From positions 20,063,071-20,127,070 of the forward strand of contig NC_049993.1 in NCBI RefSeq assembly GCF_000003815.2: DNA of 64,000 nucleotides, in the 5' to 3' direction. This DNA comes from Branchiostoma floridae. Its lineage: Eukaryota > Chordata > Leptocardii > Amphioxiformes > Branchiostomatidae. Below the pieces are notes generated by a model that saw only the letters and a program-made list of their open reading frames with translations, was not told the origin of the DNA and ran no database searches. Shown piece by piece: positions 56,801-63,663 of this stretch (its first letter is position 1; every line of letters begins with the position of its first letter). Made by a program: the position numbers and the translations under genes.

Positions 56801-59167
56801 GTTAAACGTGACTATTGAAACGTAAGACTAACGAATACAAAATTCACAGCAAAAATTACAATGGCGATTAAAAAACTGTAGTTCTAGAAAATCCCAATCA
56901 AGTTCGTAAAACAGTTCACCCCATAACCCGTGCCAAGTTGGCCTTTCAAGTTTCAGAACGATGATTGAAAGGCAAGGATTGCCTAACTACGCGATTTACG
57001 AGCGAAGACTAGCGGAATGATTAAGAATTGCAGTACACAGGTTACGTCATGTTTTCTCACTCTGGGACAAAGTCAGTGGGTCAGATACGGGGTAACAAAT
57101 CACGAACATATGTAAAACCTGTCTGAATGGGAAAAAAGGACTGGATTCAAAAAATTCTGTCGCTTGATAGAAAAGAGGACTAGGCTACACAATCTTTGAA
57201 ATGCTTGTAATTTGGTAAACATTTGCTGGTTCGCGTTTCTAAAATTGTTTTTCCAAACGCTTTACCGACACCTAAAATCGCAACGCGAAGAAAAGAAAAT
57301 CCCCAACAAATGCCTGCAATAGAAAGCGTAATTCTTTCTGTAATTTCTTGAAAAGGAGAAAGTTTTCGTGATTGTTTTAATAGTTCACCGTGGTATAAAA
57401 GTTAAGATTTATTTGCCCGAATTGTCCAGGGAAGTTTGGAATGCGGCGTCAGTATTCCAGTCCCGCGGAAAAACAACCCTGCCTGCTGTCAATCAAACTT
57501 GTTTTTCCCTAAGCGAAGCGTTACGTCACTGTTGTTTACCGCTAAACCTCCCGCTAGTATCCGGGCAGATTTGCCAAATCAGCACATCCATATGTCACGT
57601 ATTGACACAGGCAACTCATTAGCATATAAGCCATTGTCGCCTTCTACAGATACGAGACGGGCGCTGCCATTGGTTGAAAGCGTTCGATGCCCCGTCAGCA
57701 CGATTTTCCCCTGCTCAACAACCGTTATGTGACAAACAGATTAAAACCCCCGTGAATGGGGAGCAAATTTACATAGGACTGAGAAAATAATGATGCAACG
57801 TGCGAACACACGAGGGGTTTAAAGTTCTTAAGTTCAGAACCCCACTTAAGTAATGAAGGGCAAAGGTTCAGGGCAAGTGAAGGTGAGCGGGCAAGGGTGT
57901 CTTGAAGGTGACTGACTTTAGGTTACAAGGTGAAGGAACTGGGAGGTTAGAAATGGCGATCAAGACATTCTTTCTTTTAGCTTTTTCCAGTCGGAGCTCT
58001 AATATGCTCTAATGTGCACAGCTTTGGACTTTAATGCAGCTCCTTAGCCTCCTAGCGGTTACCTAATATGCTCCTAGCTGTTACCTGATCTTTCTTACTA
58101 GATCAAGCTGAAGGATTAAATCAGGACTGAGTCTATGAAATCGCTGAAGTTTTTGAAATAAAGCAATGTTCTTGCAACTCAAATTATATCGACGCCTTAC
58201 TCTTTAGTATAGAACGTAACGTATCTAAATCAACTACCGCTTTGAAAAAAAGACCCCCACAATCCAATCAAAAACCGGGCAAAAGCTATGTAGTTTTCAC
58301 ATTCGCATTACCCTCACTACTCTCATCTCAAGTTTGGAAAACAAGAAACCCTGCAAAGCTTCTAGTTGTTTTCCAGTGTCCGCTCGGCACGTCACCCAGC
58401 AGACGACAAAACAGCTGTTCTAACGGTACAACCTTCCCACCCCCGAGCGCGAGTGGGACGCTCTGATTTCCGACAAACAAAATCCTCGCTCCCTTTGCGA
58501 AAAACAACTGCGGAAGAAAAACAAGGATGTCTTACCTTCACACTTGAAGATGTCTTCCTTGCTCTTCTTGACTGGCACTGAGGAAGAAGAAGAAAGAAGT
58601 ATGTTATCCCTCTGTCGTCTTAAAGCTCAAGCACCGCGTCTTCGTACGAACGCATTGCAAAATAAGATAGCCATCACTATTGTCACATATTAGAAACAGT
58701 CGGAGATGCTGCTGCACTCTTGAATGCGGGTTTGGCATTAAAAACCATTTTCTAGTACTAGCGTGGTCTTGTGTTTAAGATAGGACTGATGTACGACATG
58801 AAACTTTGAAAAAGACAAGCTTTACTAACACTTTAATATTACGCCGAGAGATGAAGCCAAATGTTTAAAAAGCAGTTTATAATGGCATCTAATTTGTAGC
58901 AGTTAAATTGTGCCAGCTGGTAATATGCTTTTTACAAAGCATAAAGATGTAAGGAGAAAATGCACAAGAACAAAGACCCGCGGCAATTATGATACAAAGA
59001 GAAAAGAAGCGCAGTAGAGATGCACCCAACCATCCGCTCAGACAAAATAAGAAAACACATTAAAGAAAAAGGTTTTAAATCTGCAACATTAAGAAGATGA
59101 AGAAAAGATGAAGACACTTACCAGCCAGTGTTCCTGCTACCAGCAGGCAAACGATAAGAAGCTTCAT
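35666..59167 (-). CDS. Large lipid transfer protein (vitellogenin/apolipophorin-like)
   Basis: Thirty-seven coding exons splice in frame to 2,568 residues. Signal peptide MKLLIVCLLVAGTLA, then the lipid-transfer N-terminal module (residues ~30-820; markers GVRYSYKYEGEVSSGIVG, EPLNILNIKKGILSSLQ), an open beta-sheet region (~820-1020), and a middle region of beta-strand-like segments packed with NxS/T sequons. The C-terminus has VWD (2034-2190), a C8-like segment (2213-2291), a VWA-like domain (~2310-2500) and a Cys-containing end. Such proteins bind lipid in secretory cells and circulate as lipoprotein or yolk precursor. The N-terminal motifs and lack of a polyserine phosvitin favour the apolipophorin side over classic vitellogenin. 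Codons are strongly C/G-ending, as in highly expressed genes. No frameshift or missing exon was found. Confidence 0.93.
36218..36455 (-). CDS. Lipoprotein exon 36
   Basis: Residues 2430-2508. Last strand and helix of the VWA-like fold (IREIKRILAEQSITLNVFSS) and linker DIITDKKVPKKHSISGLVKL. Acceptor ccccag, donor gtaggt. Confidence 0.93.
36836..36856. repeat. (CAAA)n tract at donor of exon 35
   Basis: On the coding strand the intron starts gtgggct then (TTGT)n, four bases or so inside the donor. Confidence 0.9.
36861..37103 (-). CDS. Lipoprotein exon 35 (VWA-like core)
   Basis: Residues 2349-2429. DIRVAVVGFGGKDVHEAAHV, then KKTTNAMEAIRMAAQYPFRP and KIFLLITEEDK: the central strands and the Thr loop of a VWA fold. 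The usual Asp after the fourth strand is Glu. No sequons in 81 residues. Confidence 0.93.
37524..37693 (-). CDS. Lipoprotein exon 34 (start of VWA-like domain)
   Basis: Residues 2292-2348. KLNDTWWQKSKPTADIVLIV is followed by SENIQLT where a metal-binding VWA has DxSxS, so the MIDAS is degenerate. Acceptor tccag, donor gtacgc. Confidence 0.92.
38058..38295 (-). CDS. Lipoprotein exon 33 (C8-like)
   Basis: Residues 2213-2291 with seven Cys: PICRELL, AKCFKTV, EACEYDS, AYCSTI, NMCQF, AEC and one in the next codon region. The spacing resembles the C8 segment that follows VWD domains. Two sequons. Donor gtaagt. Confidence 0.9.
38427..38749 (-). CDS. Lipoprotein exon 32 (VWD second half)
   Basis: Residues 2105-2212. 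ICDSVNQLCAFNISGQYHNK and TLGLLGTSDNEPSTDFRRPD are VWD signature stretches (GL.G..DNEP..DF..PDG). Five sequons. Acceptor cgcag, donor gttcgt. Confidence 0.94.
38771..39030 (+). repeat. 31-bp minisatellite in lipoprotein intron
   Basis: GACGTTATAGCAGTGTCTTA plus GGAAGAGATAA repeated about eight times at exact 31-base steps at first (38771, 38802, 38833), with indels toward the right end. Confidence 0.9.
39058..39270 (-). CDS. Lipoprotein exon 31 (VWD first half)
   Basis: Residues 2034-2104. GKNHVYTFDGRMYAVPEYKN, DCMYVMARDF and a strand run ending KVYIDG: the classic VWD opening (hVyTFDGr.Y..p). One sequon. Donor gtacgt. Confidence 0.94.
39672..39998 (-). CDS. Lipoprotein exon 30
   Basis: Residues 1925-2033. 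Last part of the glycan-rich region; nine sequons (e.g. NYTINAT, NLTITNASINA). Ends at the junction with VWD. Acceptor tccag, donor gtaagt. Confidence 0.92.
40336..40528 (-). CDS. Lipoprotein exon 29
   Basis: Residues 1861-1924, ten sequons in 64 residues (NTTMNYT, NSTVNYT, NLT, NVTFNGT, NIT, NTT, NRT). Acceptor ctgcag, donor gtacgg. Confidence 0.92.
40738..40947 (-). CDS. Lipoprotein exon 28
   Basis: Residues 1791-1860, nine sequons (NET, NET, NLTWNLT, NST, NLT, NIT, NQT, NKT). Acceptor tcacag, donor gtaagc. Confidence 0.92.
41331..41508 (-). CDS. Lipoprotein exon 27
   Basis: Residues 1731-1790, eight sequons including NVTFNVTARNDT. Alternating hydrophobic pattern suggests beta strands. 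Acceptor ccacag, donor gtaagt. Confidence 0.92.
41718..41890 (+). mobile_element. Non-LTR retrotransposon 3' fragment, copy A
   Basis: Shares TTTCCC(C)GGA..CAATGGA.CT, GACAACTGTTTCC and TCTTCAAGCC-type motifs with 53309-53480. In that copy the frame reads SFFPRTTNLWNSLFDN, typical of the C-terminal end of reverse transcriptase ORFs. Broken frame here; antisense to the host gene. Confidence 0.6.
41924..42071 (-). CDS. Lipoprotein exon 26
   Basis: Residues 1682-1730, eight sequons in 48 residues; reads VLNATHLNNLTEVNVTSRLN then LTHPDLTVNVTLNTTGLNIT. Two near-repeats of a strand-sequon pattern. Acceptor cacag, donor gttagc. Confidence 0.92.
42367..42560 (-). CDS. Lipoprotein exon 25
   Basis: Residues 1617-1681, ten sequons; YNVTVNSTVQNVTVARNVSI shows the N-x-T every other turn of a beta strand. 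Acceptor tccag, donor gtaaga. Confidence 0.92.
42977..43284 (-). CDS. Lipoprotein exon 24
   Basis: Residues 1515-1616. More conventional, Pro/Leu-rich (MPVYLASYKLPFQIFGFESI, IPLPKMQIIPRPILRLINYT) with six sequons, a break in the dense glycan region. Acceptor ccccag, donor gtgagt. Confidence 0.92.
43603..44026 (-). CDS. Lipoprotein exon 23
   Basis: Residues 1373-1514, the longest coding exon. About 18 sequons, e.g. NFTLSARVVNAT, NYTIVSNIT, NMTLINKT. Antisense and shifted frames stay open because of C/G third positions; they are shadows. Acceptor ctaag, donor gtgaga. Confidence 0.92.
44422..44598 (-). CDS. Lipoprotein exon 22
   Basis: Residues 1314-1372, eight sequons (NAS, NST, NST, NVT, NST, NMS, NWT, NVS). 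Acceptor tccag, donor gtaagc. Confidence 0.92.
45026..45364 (-). CDS. Lipoprotein exon 21
   Basis: Residues 1201-1313, about 13 sequons; starts DPVTPILDWLKPEYQVKPEN. Acceptor ccccag, donor gtaagc. Confidence 0.92.
45743..45999 (-). CDS. Lipoprotein exon 20 (densest sequons)
   Basis: Residues 1116-1200, about 14 sequons in 85 residues, including NRTQTQNYT, NLTVSNMT and NFTANVNVT. Acceptor accag, donor gtgagt. Confidence 0.92.
46372..46645 (-). CDS. Lipoprotein exon 19
   Basis: Residues 1024-1115. A basic Gln/Lys/Arg-rich stretch (YEQIKQRVQQPEKPRKQLWR) precedes seven sequons. Acceptor tccag, donor gtgaga. Confidence 0.92.
46646..46810 (+). repeat. ~36-bp minisatellite next to exon 19
   Basis: TTCCTGGAAATTTACCATAT plus ATGGTNATNAATCAG repeated four to five times. 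It starts at the acceptor, so the first TTCCTGG overlaps the exon border. Confidence 0.8.
46975..47128. mobile_element. Palindromic MITE, 154 bp
   Basis: AGTCTCTACCAGGCTCCCCA..GGTCGCTGG..ATAGTAGAAA faces TTTCTACTATTTTAGCGACC..CTGGTAGAGACT; terminal repeats are about 40 bp each. Confidence 0.85.
47164..47393 (-). CDS. Lipoprotein exon 18
   Basis: Residues 948-1023, seven sequons. Contains NCTNTTNVLGVELCFTGE, with a Cys pair like the LLTP segment after the open beta-sheet. Acceptor tccag, donor gtaagg. Confidence 0.92.
47405..47845 (+). repeat. Tandem tRNA-like (B-box) repeat, ~7 units
   Basis: T-loop/B-box-like motifs (GGTTCGAATCCC, GGGTTCAAATCCCA, GGGCTCGAATCCC and decayed forms) recur near 47454, 47503, 47549, 47614, 47678, 47741 and 47804. 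They are spaced 46-65 bases and preceded by GTGGTTAGGGTTGTTAACCT-like D-arm/anticodon sequence. Two related units lie at 50215-50310. Confidence 0.75.
47872..48051 (-). CDS. Lipoprotein exon 17
   Basis: Residues 888-947, VIPSATVSIVSRMVVDCPLY then four sequons in QMNDTLYHSSNISANVTLKN and LNNT. Typical open beta-sheet texture. Acceptor ttgcag, donor gtcagt. Confidence 0.92.
48105..48250 (+). repeat. ~28-bp minisatellite
   Basis: AATCATTTTCACAACCATAG plus GCTG repeated five to six times with variants. Confidence 0.85.
48497..48650 (+). mobile_element. Truncated retrotransposon 3' end with (CAAA)n tail
   Basis: GGACTTTAAACGATGTAAAC to TTTGAGCTTTCATGAA matches the 3' end of the element at 62881-63042, and both finish GGTTCAAACAAACAAAC. 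Inserted antisense to the gene with its tail touching exon 16, so the donor GT lies in the tail. Confidence 0.85.
48651..48857 (-). CDS. Lipoprotein exon 16
   Basis: Residues 819-887. AAWKFVEARYTLPTIMGLPL and GTLVARADVNIT are characteristic of the open beta-sheet domain of vitellogenin/apolipophorin. Four sequons. Donor gtttgt supplied by the adjacent (TTTG)n. Confidence 0.93.
49206..49613 (-). CDS. Lipoprotein exon 15
   Basis: Residues 683-818. WINRLLTNVVYHPESPLPRQ, YTLEALGMPVNLFDLTFDME, a Lys-rich LKKKQQPKKSP loop, then TLRILGNEFGFVTLEQLMNQ. End of the N-terminal lipid module. Two sequons. Acceptor cacag, donor gtgaga. Confidence 0.93.
49997..50191 (-). CDS. Lipoprotein exon 14
   Basis: Residues 618-682, VRSFISSHLLNIRRSEQPAV, end of the alpha-helical region. 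A VREER site could be a proprotein-convertase-type RxxR, not proven. No sequon. Acceptor accag, donor gtgagt. Confidence 0.92.
50603..50749 (-). CDS. Lipoprotein exon 13
   Basis: Residues 569-617, VRRELQTIVTEPEQDVEQRI then AAYVMLMKNITKPDLVQILR; helical repeat. Donor gtgggc followed by (TTTG)n. Acceptor ttgcag. Confidence 0.93.
51123..51279 (-). CDS. Lipoprotein exon 12
   Basis: Residues 516-568, ending NISLAAIQAVRRMEFTPE, a helix conserved in LLTP alpha-helical domains. Acceptor ctctag, donor gtcggt. Confidence 0.93.
51583..51620. repeat. (CAAA)n tract at donor of exon 11
   Basis: Nine or so units; on the coding strand the intron begins gtttgtttg directly after the exon. Confidence 0.9.
51621..51784 (-). 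CDS. Lipoprotein exon 11
   Basis: Residues 462-515, TAREVREIPQCIRESMDMLL then PRVAIQEQEDILVALKAI. Alpha-helical domain, no sequon. Donor gtttgt inside (TTTG)n. Confidence 0.93.
52187..52417 (-). CDS. Lipoprotein exon 10
   Basis: Residues 385-461, ALPQCGSVPCISLISHAIMN, with a conserved Cys pair, and TLSTQ-type helix. Four sequons. Donor gtgggt then (TTTG)n. Confidence 0.93.
52778..52946 (-). CDS. Lipoprotein exon 9
   Basis: Residues 328-384, ILFDRFVASLRSLKNESLFE; six sequons. Start of the alpha-helical domain. Acceptor ccccag, donor gtgagt. Confidence 0.93.
53309..53480 (+). mobile_element. Non-LTR retrotransposon 3' fragment, copy B
   Basis: Frame reads SFFPRTTNLWNSLFDNCF, the conserved end of CR1/Rex-like reverse transcriptase ORFs, then decays. 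Related to 41718-41890; antisense in a lipoprotein intron. Confidence 0.65.
53558..53669 (-). CDS. Lipoprotein exon 8
   Basis: Residues 291-327, GRRVCNLTYEFENITVPSNT then SINTTLDILIQLVNTT; five sequons. Acceptor ctgcag, donor gtaagt. Confidence 0.92.
54038..54245 (-). CDS. Lipoprotein exon 7
   Basis: Residues 222-290, CSYEIDRKGQIREVYCLEQY, VLPLSSNQSRQGVQTNITVV: N-terminal beta-barrel. Four sequons. Acceptor ggcag, donor gtaagt. Confidence 0.93.
54561..54745 (+). repeat. Interspersed repeat, copy 2 (also at 15421-15595)
   Basis: (GTATCT)n then AGCCGGTATAACCGCCATTC, GCACGCGGCGCGGCAGCAGC and GAGAAGATGCCCCTAC. Differs from copy 1 at only a handful of positions, so recently mobile. Confidence 0.8.
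54825..54983 (-). CDS. Lipoprotein exon 6
   Basis: Residues 169-221, VTDIHGNCSANYTVYKMKQG then TVYNVSRDLSNCTRPNKT; conserved Cys pair of the beta-barrel and six sequons. Acceptor cttag, donor gtgagt. Confidence 0.93.
55505..55639 (-). CDS. Lipoprotein exon 5
   Basis: Residues 124-168. VYGVYPSTEEPLNILNIKKG then ILSSLQVQQVEE is the best-conserved LLTP motif (ep..NiKrGILs.lQ). (TTTG)n flanks both sides: acceptor gtgtag and about 17 nt after donor gtaagc. Confidence 0.95.
56080..56100. repeat. (CAAA)n tract at donor of exon 4
   Basis: The intron starts gtgcg and runs straight into (TTTG)n. Confidence 0.9.
56105..56257 (-). CDS. Lipoprotein exon 4
   Basis: Residues 73-123, VPESCELLLRTEGCVLEELV then FSLAMSERPLYFRMTRGE. 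N-terminal beta-barrel with its conserved disulphide Cys pair. Acceptor tccag. Confidence 0.95.
56572..56609. repeat. (CAAA)n tract at donor of exon 3
   Basis: About nine units, one with CTAA. On the coding strand the donor is the first GTTT of the tract. Confidence 0.9.
56610..56737 (-). CDS. Lipoprotein exon 3
   Basis: Residues 30-72, FKEGVRYSYKYEGEVSSGIV then LSEDRTGLKLKCNVQVE. Opening strands of the LLTP N-terminal domain. Acceptor ttgcag, donor gtttgt. Confidence 0.95.
58536..58577 (-). CDS. Lipoprotein exon 2 (42 nt)
   Basis: Residues 16-29, VPVKKSKEDIFKCE, directly after the signal peptide. Acceptor cctcag, donor gtaaga. Phases fit exons 1 and 3. Confidence 0.9.
59122..59167 (-). CDS. 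Lipoprotein exon 1 (signal peptide)
   Basis: MKLLIVCLLVAGTLA: basic n-region, Leu/Val core and small residues for cleavage. Signal exons of this kind are typical of LLTP genes. Donor gtaagt. This ATG is about 75 nt below the predicted transcription start and is the first in the transcript. Confidence 0.93.
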
Positions 59168-59239
59168 GATGAGTAACTTTCCTCAGCTGTTCGTGAAGAC
59201 TTTTGTACGGTACACAGTACCTATCGCTGGTTGATCAGA

Positions 59240-59290
59240 TTGATGGGGTACCCGGGATCCGATCCTCCTTTTATATCTTCCCATTTTGCC
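59240..59290 (-). promoter_or_regulatory. TATA-type core promoter of the lipoprotein gene
   Basis: GATATAAAAGG on the minus strand with TATAAA at 59270-59275. A start 25-30 bases downstream (about 59245) gives a 5'UTR of about 75 nt. Confidence 0.75.
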
Positions 59291-60377
59291 TCGCACATCA
59301 GATTTTCTCCGCACCAGCCAATCAGAGACGAGATCGACGGGGGAGATAATGAGACGATGAGGAACAAACAACGGACGGCGCCATTCTTACTGAGGGGGTT
59401 TCTGATGATATATTTCAATGTTTTGCACACTTTTTGTACCGATGCAGTTACCATGGCAACATCATAATGGCTTTTGTTACATTATATGCTTCTATTCTAA
59501 ATACATTTAGCAGCAATTCGGTTTAAATGTGGAATTTAGAATATTGAGTTTTGTGGAAACCCCCTCCGACCTTGAGTTTAAGACGATGCAATGTGCCATG
59601 GCGTGATCACTTGTTTTCGACCATACGCAAATAATAGGTAACTTGTATTTTCGATGACCAGAAATTGGGTGAAAACATGTTGTTCTCGATGTTACGTTTA
59701 CACAACGCAAGTACTGATGCGGTTTTTGCGTAAGATTCTGCACAGATTTGATGTTAATACGGATACACATAATGCGATCAGTTTTTAAACTACTTCAAAC
59801 TTTTCTTTGCGGAACATTAACTTGCCGTTGAGAAGCGCACATGGAGTAAACGTGGTTGTGTATCACGCTCCATACGTCACTTTCGACCAATCAGCGCCAA
59901 GTGTTCACGTGGACAGGGGGTAGCACGCGCTTTTTTCCGTTGACGGTCCGATGGGGAAACCCTCCTTAGTGACGTATTAAAACGGCCAGGTAGCGGTTTT
60001 CACCAGACCACGCGTTCACTGCGTGATACAAGAATAAACAAGCCGTGATTTTTTTAAAGTCAACAACGCGAGAAGAAAGGTTATGAAGTGTGCCGAGAAC
60101 AAAGTTTACGAAGTTTTGCTAGGAGATTATTGAGAGCGTTCGCAATTTTGCAGCCGCCGCAAACTTTTTTTGTTAGATGAGTTTAAGGTTGCGTAGTTGC
60201 GATGAAACGAGCAAAGCGTCTCAGATTGATCACGTTGGCTATTTCTATTGTTTTCTTAAAAGTTCTGAAATGGTTTGCGTCAGCAGAACGTCAACGCGCA
60301 AGTTTTAGAGACCAAGGAGGTTATAGGGAGGCCAACTTTTTTTACCATCAGAATCTCTGCGTTGTGTACATGTATTG

Positions 60378-60543
60378 ATCTCCAAGCAGATCCTACGGTA
60401 GCATAAGATAGTATCAAAAGCTGCCAGTGGAGTGTAGCCGGCTTAGGAGTGTGTTTGGCTACCGGGCAAATGCACGCCTCTTGGTTGACTACACTCCTTG
60501 GCCAGTTTGGTATCTTATGCCATCGTAGGATCTGCTTGGAGAT
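60378..60543. mobile_element. MITE, 166 bp, ATCTCCAAGCAGATC termini
   Basis: ATCTCCAAGCAGATCCTACG..GTAGCATAAGATA faces TATCTTATGCCATCGTAGGA..TCTGCTTGGAGAT: imperfect 35-bp TIRs. Single ends of the family also occur near 60578, 61536 and at the right window edge. Confidence 0.85.
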
Positions 60544-61060
60544 TATACATGTATATGTACACGTAAACCAGGGGTCTCCAAGCAGATATAGGGTGTGGTT
60601 TGTTCTTCGCTTGTCACCGACGCATTATAGTTGTACGTATCTCTTACGTTACGACCCGCGTTGTAGGAGAAGAAATGTTGTTTGATAAATTCTGAAAAAA
60701 AAAGGCTGGAAATTCTTAAACGTACAAGTTGGAAAATGCTGTTAAGTCGTTTGTTGCGTACAGCAAAACGAAGTTAATAAATAACATGTTGGAAAGTTAC
60801 TGAACAGTTCTCCATTAAGTTAAGTTAGCATATTCGGAATCATATATAGAACCCAACAAGTTACAGTTTAGAGTTAGAGCTTTTAGACTAGAGTAGACAT
60901 ATTCTATATTGTTATACACTATTTGTTTGTTTGTTTGTTTCCTTTCATGTTACCCTCGGGCAAGAATTTGCAATAAACTATTAATATCATATTCTTTTGG
61001 AAACGGCCCAAAAAATTGATGCGCGCATGAATGTTATCCATATAATCGAGAATGGTACCA

Positions 61061-61284
61061 GTAACGCTAGTTCACCTTTATTCACGGGGTAACCTTTATC
61101 CGTTGAATTTAACACCAGGGTAGTACGGAATATCAAGTTGACGGACGGAGGTCTCAAACTGCATTATATTGAAAAAAAATATGCAATTTGAAACCACCGT
61201 CCATTTACGTGATATTCCTAAATATCCTGTTTTTAGGTACAACGGATATAGGTTACACTGCGAATAAAGGTGAACTAGCGTTAC
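61061..61284. mobile_element. MITE, 224 bp, copy 1
   Basis: GTAACGCTAGTTCACCTTTA..GGGTAACCTTTATCCGTTG faces CAACGGATATAGGTTACACT..TAAAGGTGAACTAGCGTTAC; also inner GACGG.GG / CCACCGTCCA arms. Nearly the whole element is one imperfect palindrome. Confidence 0.85.
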
Positions 61285-61367
61285 ATATCGGCTCTGTATG
61301 TGCCGGTATATAGACTGGCGCTGGTCCAGCGGAGTCATTATAAGGCCGCTTCGGACAAAGTTTAGTG

Positions 61368-61530
61368 TCGCTGATCTAGCCTCCATAGCAGGCTCTCTAG
61401 GGCCTTTCTTTTTTGCTCATAGCACACTTTTGCTGGTCACTTCTGTTTGTACTGGGTCGCTGATTGCCGGCCGTCGCTGATTACTAGCAAAAGAGTATTA
61501 TGAGCGAAAAAATGGAGGCTACACTGATCT
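61368..61530. mobile_element. Foldback element, ~160 bp
   Basis: GCTGATCTAGCCTCCAT and TTTTGCTCATAGCACACTTTTGCT pair with AGCAAAAGAGTATTATGAGCG and ATGGAGGCTACACTGATC. Confidence 0.65.
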
Positions 61531-62079
61531 GCGTGTAATCTCCAAGCAGATATAGGTTGTGACCGGACCTGTACAAGGGTCGTATAACTTTCACTAAGAG
61601 CGACAAAACTCCATCCCAGCATTTTAATAGAGAATCTGATCCATGTTGAAACTTGCAAATCTGTGCGCCCCCCCCCCCAAAAAAAGTGCAGCTTCTAGAA
61701 ATCTGCGAAGGAGGTTGACTAGAAAGACGTTACAAAATTCCAAAAATCACGTACACAAAACCCTACTGTTTCGAGGTGACCGGTTTGTTCAATCCGTCTT
61801 TACCCTAATTTTTGCTTGTTTTTAAAGATGTGGGCCCTGAATCCGATGGACGAAAAAAATACACAATCAATAAAAAGAAACATTTTGAACCAGCACACGT
61901 TGGAATAACATCTCACTCCTGAGTACAATCTTTAGTGTAAAAGGCGTTTTCGGTATCTTTTTCTGACCATTTATTATCTACATTCTACAATATCTCCGCG
62001 CAATATTAGAGCAAATCTTAGAGCAAATTTTCATGAAAAAAAAACAAAAAAACTTTTCATTTACTTATTTATTTCTAGT

Positions 62080-62255
62080 GGGTCAATGACCCGTAAAGTA
62101 CGTCATTCACGACTTTGCTGACAATAAAAAAAATATGACAACAGCAAAACACTTACCAGGTCACGTAAGTTCATCTTTATATCAAAAGGTCAATGACCTG
62201 ACTACGTGACCTCACCATGGTCATTACCTATACTTGGAGGTTACTTGAGGTCAGA
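62080..62255. promoter_or_regulatory. Cluster of nuclear-receptor-type half-site pairs
   Basis: GGGTCAATGACCC (62080-62092) and AGGTCAATGACCT (62187-62199) are inverted repeats spaced by one base. AGGTCACGTAAGTTCA (62158-62173) is a direct repeat spaced by four; further AGGTCA/TGACCT cores occur near 62206 and 62249. Lies about 2.9 kb upstream of the lipoprotein start. Confidence 0.45.
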
Positions 62256-62639
62256 GCTGGTAGGTAGCAGCCGGTGGATCTCTAATCTACGCATTGTGAG
62301 CAACATCTCCGCCAGCAATCAAGAGCCAGGTACTCATTCATCAACTTTCCTTTTTTTTGTCACTCACTTTGTGCTATTGGTGAGATTTGGTTTAACAACC
62401 GCCCTGTAATATGCGTATGTTTTAAAGATCAGTTGTTGCTGTTGTCTCTCTAACCGCTTCAGTTTGTCGGTATATGGTCACATGTGCTTAAAGTTGCTAC
62501 AATGTCTGGTACGTTGTACGTATCGTGATGAGTAAAGATTTTCTCAAAGATTCATTCATTCCATTGTTCATTCAATCATTTATTCATTCAAGAAAATGTC
62601 TGCTAAAATCTTTTATTTTTCTATATATAATAAAGCAAG

Positions 62640-63042
62640 TAGAAGCAACTTATTTGAGATTCCTTCAAGGCGTTAAACCTTCAGAAGAGCCATCGCCTAC
62701 CGTGGACCCAACATCTGGAACAGTCTACCACCGGACATACGCACAGCCCCAACTCTAGCTTCCTTTAAGAGACTCATAAAGTAATGAGAACGGCCAAATG
62801 AACGTACTTGAGTCATGTAGCAGTTTCTCTCTTTGTATATATGTAAAAATTGTGTATATAGACTTAACATAGTACTTATAAGGACTCTAAACGATGTAAA
62901 CTGTATCTCTGTTATATACGTTGTCTGACCCGTGCCTCTTCCCTGATGAACTCAATGAAAAGCGGCCTGCAGCCTGATTTGAGCTTTCATGAATAAATAA
63001 CGGTTCAAACAAACAAACAAACAAACAAACAAACAAACAAAC
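62640..63042 (+). mobile_element. Non-LTR retrotransposon 3' end with (CAAA)n tail
   Basis: The frame ending at 62784 reads RRAIAYRGPNIWNSLPPDIR then TLASFKRLIK and stop: the conserved C-terminus of CR1/L2-like ORF2. About 220 bp of 3'UTR follow, ending in (CAAA)n at 63005-63042. The 5' part is missing. Confidence 0.8.
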
Positions 63043-63439
63043 ACGTATGACCAAGGAAACAAAACAGTCTGGTTGAGCTGTACTGAGCTTTATTTCTAAA
63101 ACATCATGAAATTTTTACTTCACTGCTGTAAAACTTTCAGCACCGTTACTTTTTGGTTCTCAGTTACGATTGACATAATATGATTGTTATAAGAAAAAGG
63201 TTGTAATTTGAGACCATTCTTTGCTGCAAGTCACTGGCTTAAGAGTAAGAGGGACGTTTCTAAGACGATTCCTTGTGATCGAGTTCTTATACAGGCACAA
63301 CTACTTAAGAACCTACGCGGCCTTCTTAGTGCAATGCCCAGATTATTTAGCATTATTTAACATGGCACATTATACACAGATGTATCCATGAACAGTTCTA
63401 TAAAGTTGGTAAATCAAATATGATACTACAGTTTTCTTA

Positions 63440-63663
63440 TTACACTAGTTCACCTTTATCCGCAGGGTAACCTATATCCGCTTGTTTTTAAAAACTGAGT
63501 ATTTAGGGCTATCACGTTGACGGATGGTGGTTTCAAACTGCAAAATGTTTAAAATATGGCAAATTGAAACCACCTCCCATCAACTTGGTATCCCTAATTA
63601 CTCTGTTTCTAAAAACAACGGATATAGGTTACCCCCATGGAATAAAGGTGAACTAGCGTTACA
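63440..63663. mobile_element. MITE, 224 bp, copy 2
   Basis: Same family as 61061-61284: CTAGTTCACCTTTATCCGCA..GGGTAACC at the left, AACGGATATAGGTTACCCCC..AAAGGTGAACTAGCGTTAC at the right. Same length; interior about 75% alike by eye. Confidence 0.85.

Noticed and set aside
62525-62758. 77-codon plus-strand frame as a gene
   Set aside because: Wrong-frame reading of a truncated retrotransposon; the frame with the conserved reverse-transcriptase C-terminus is a different one ending at 62784.
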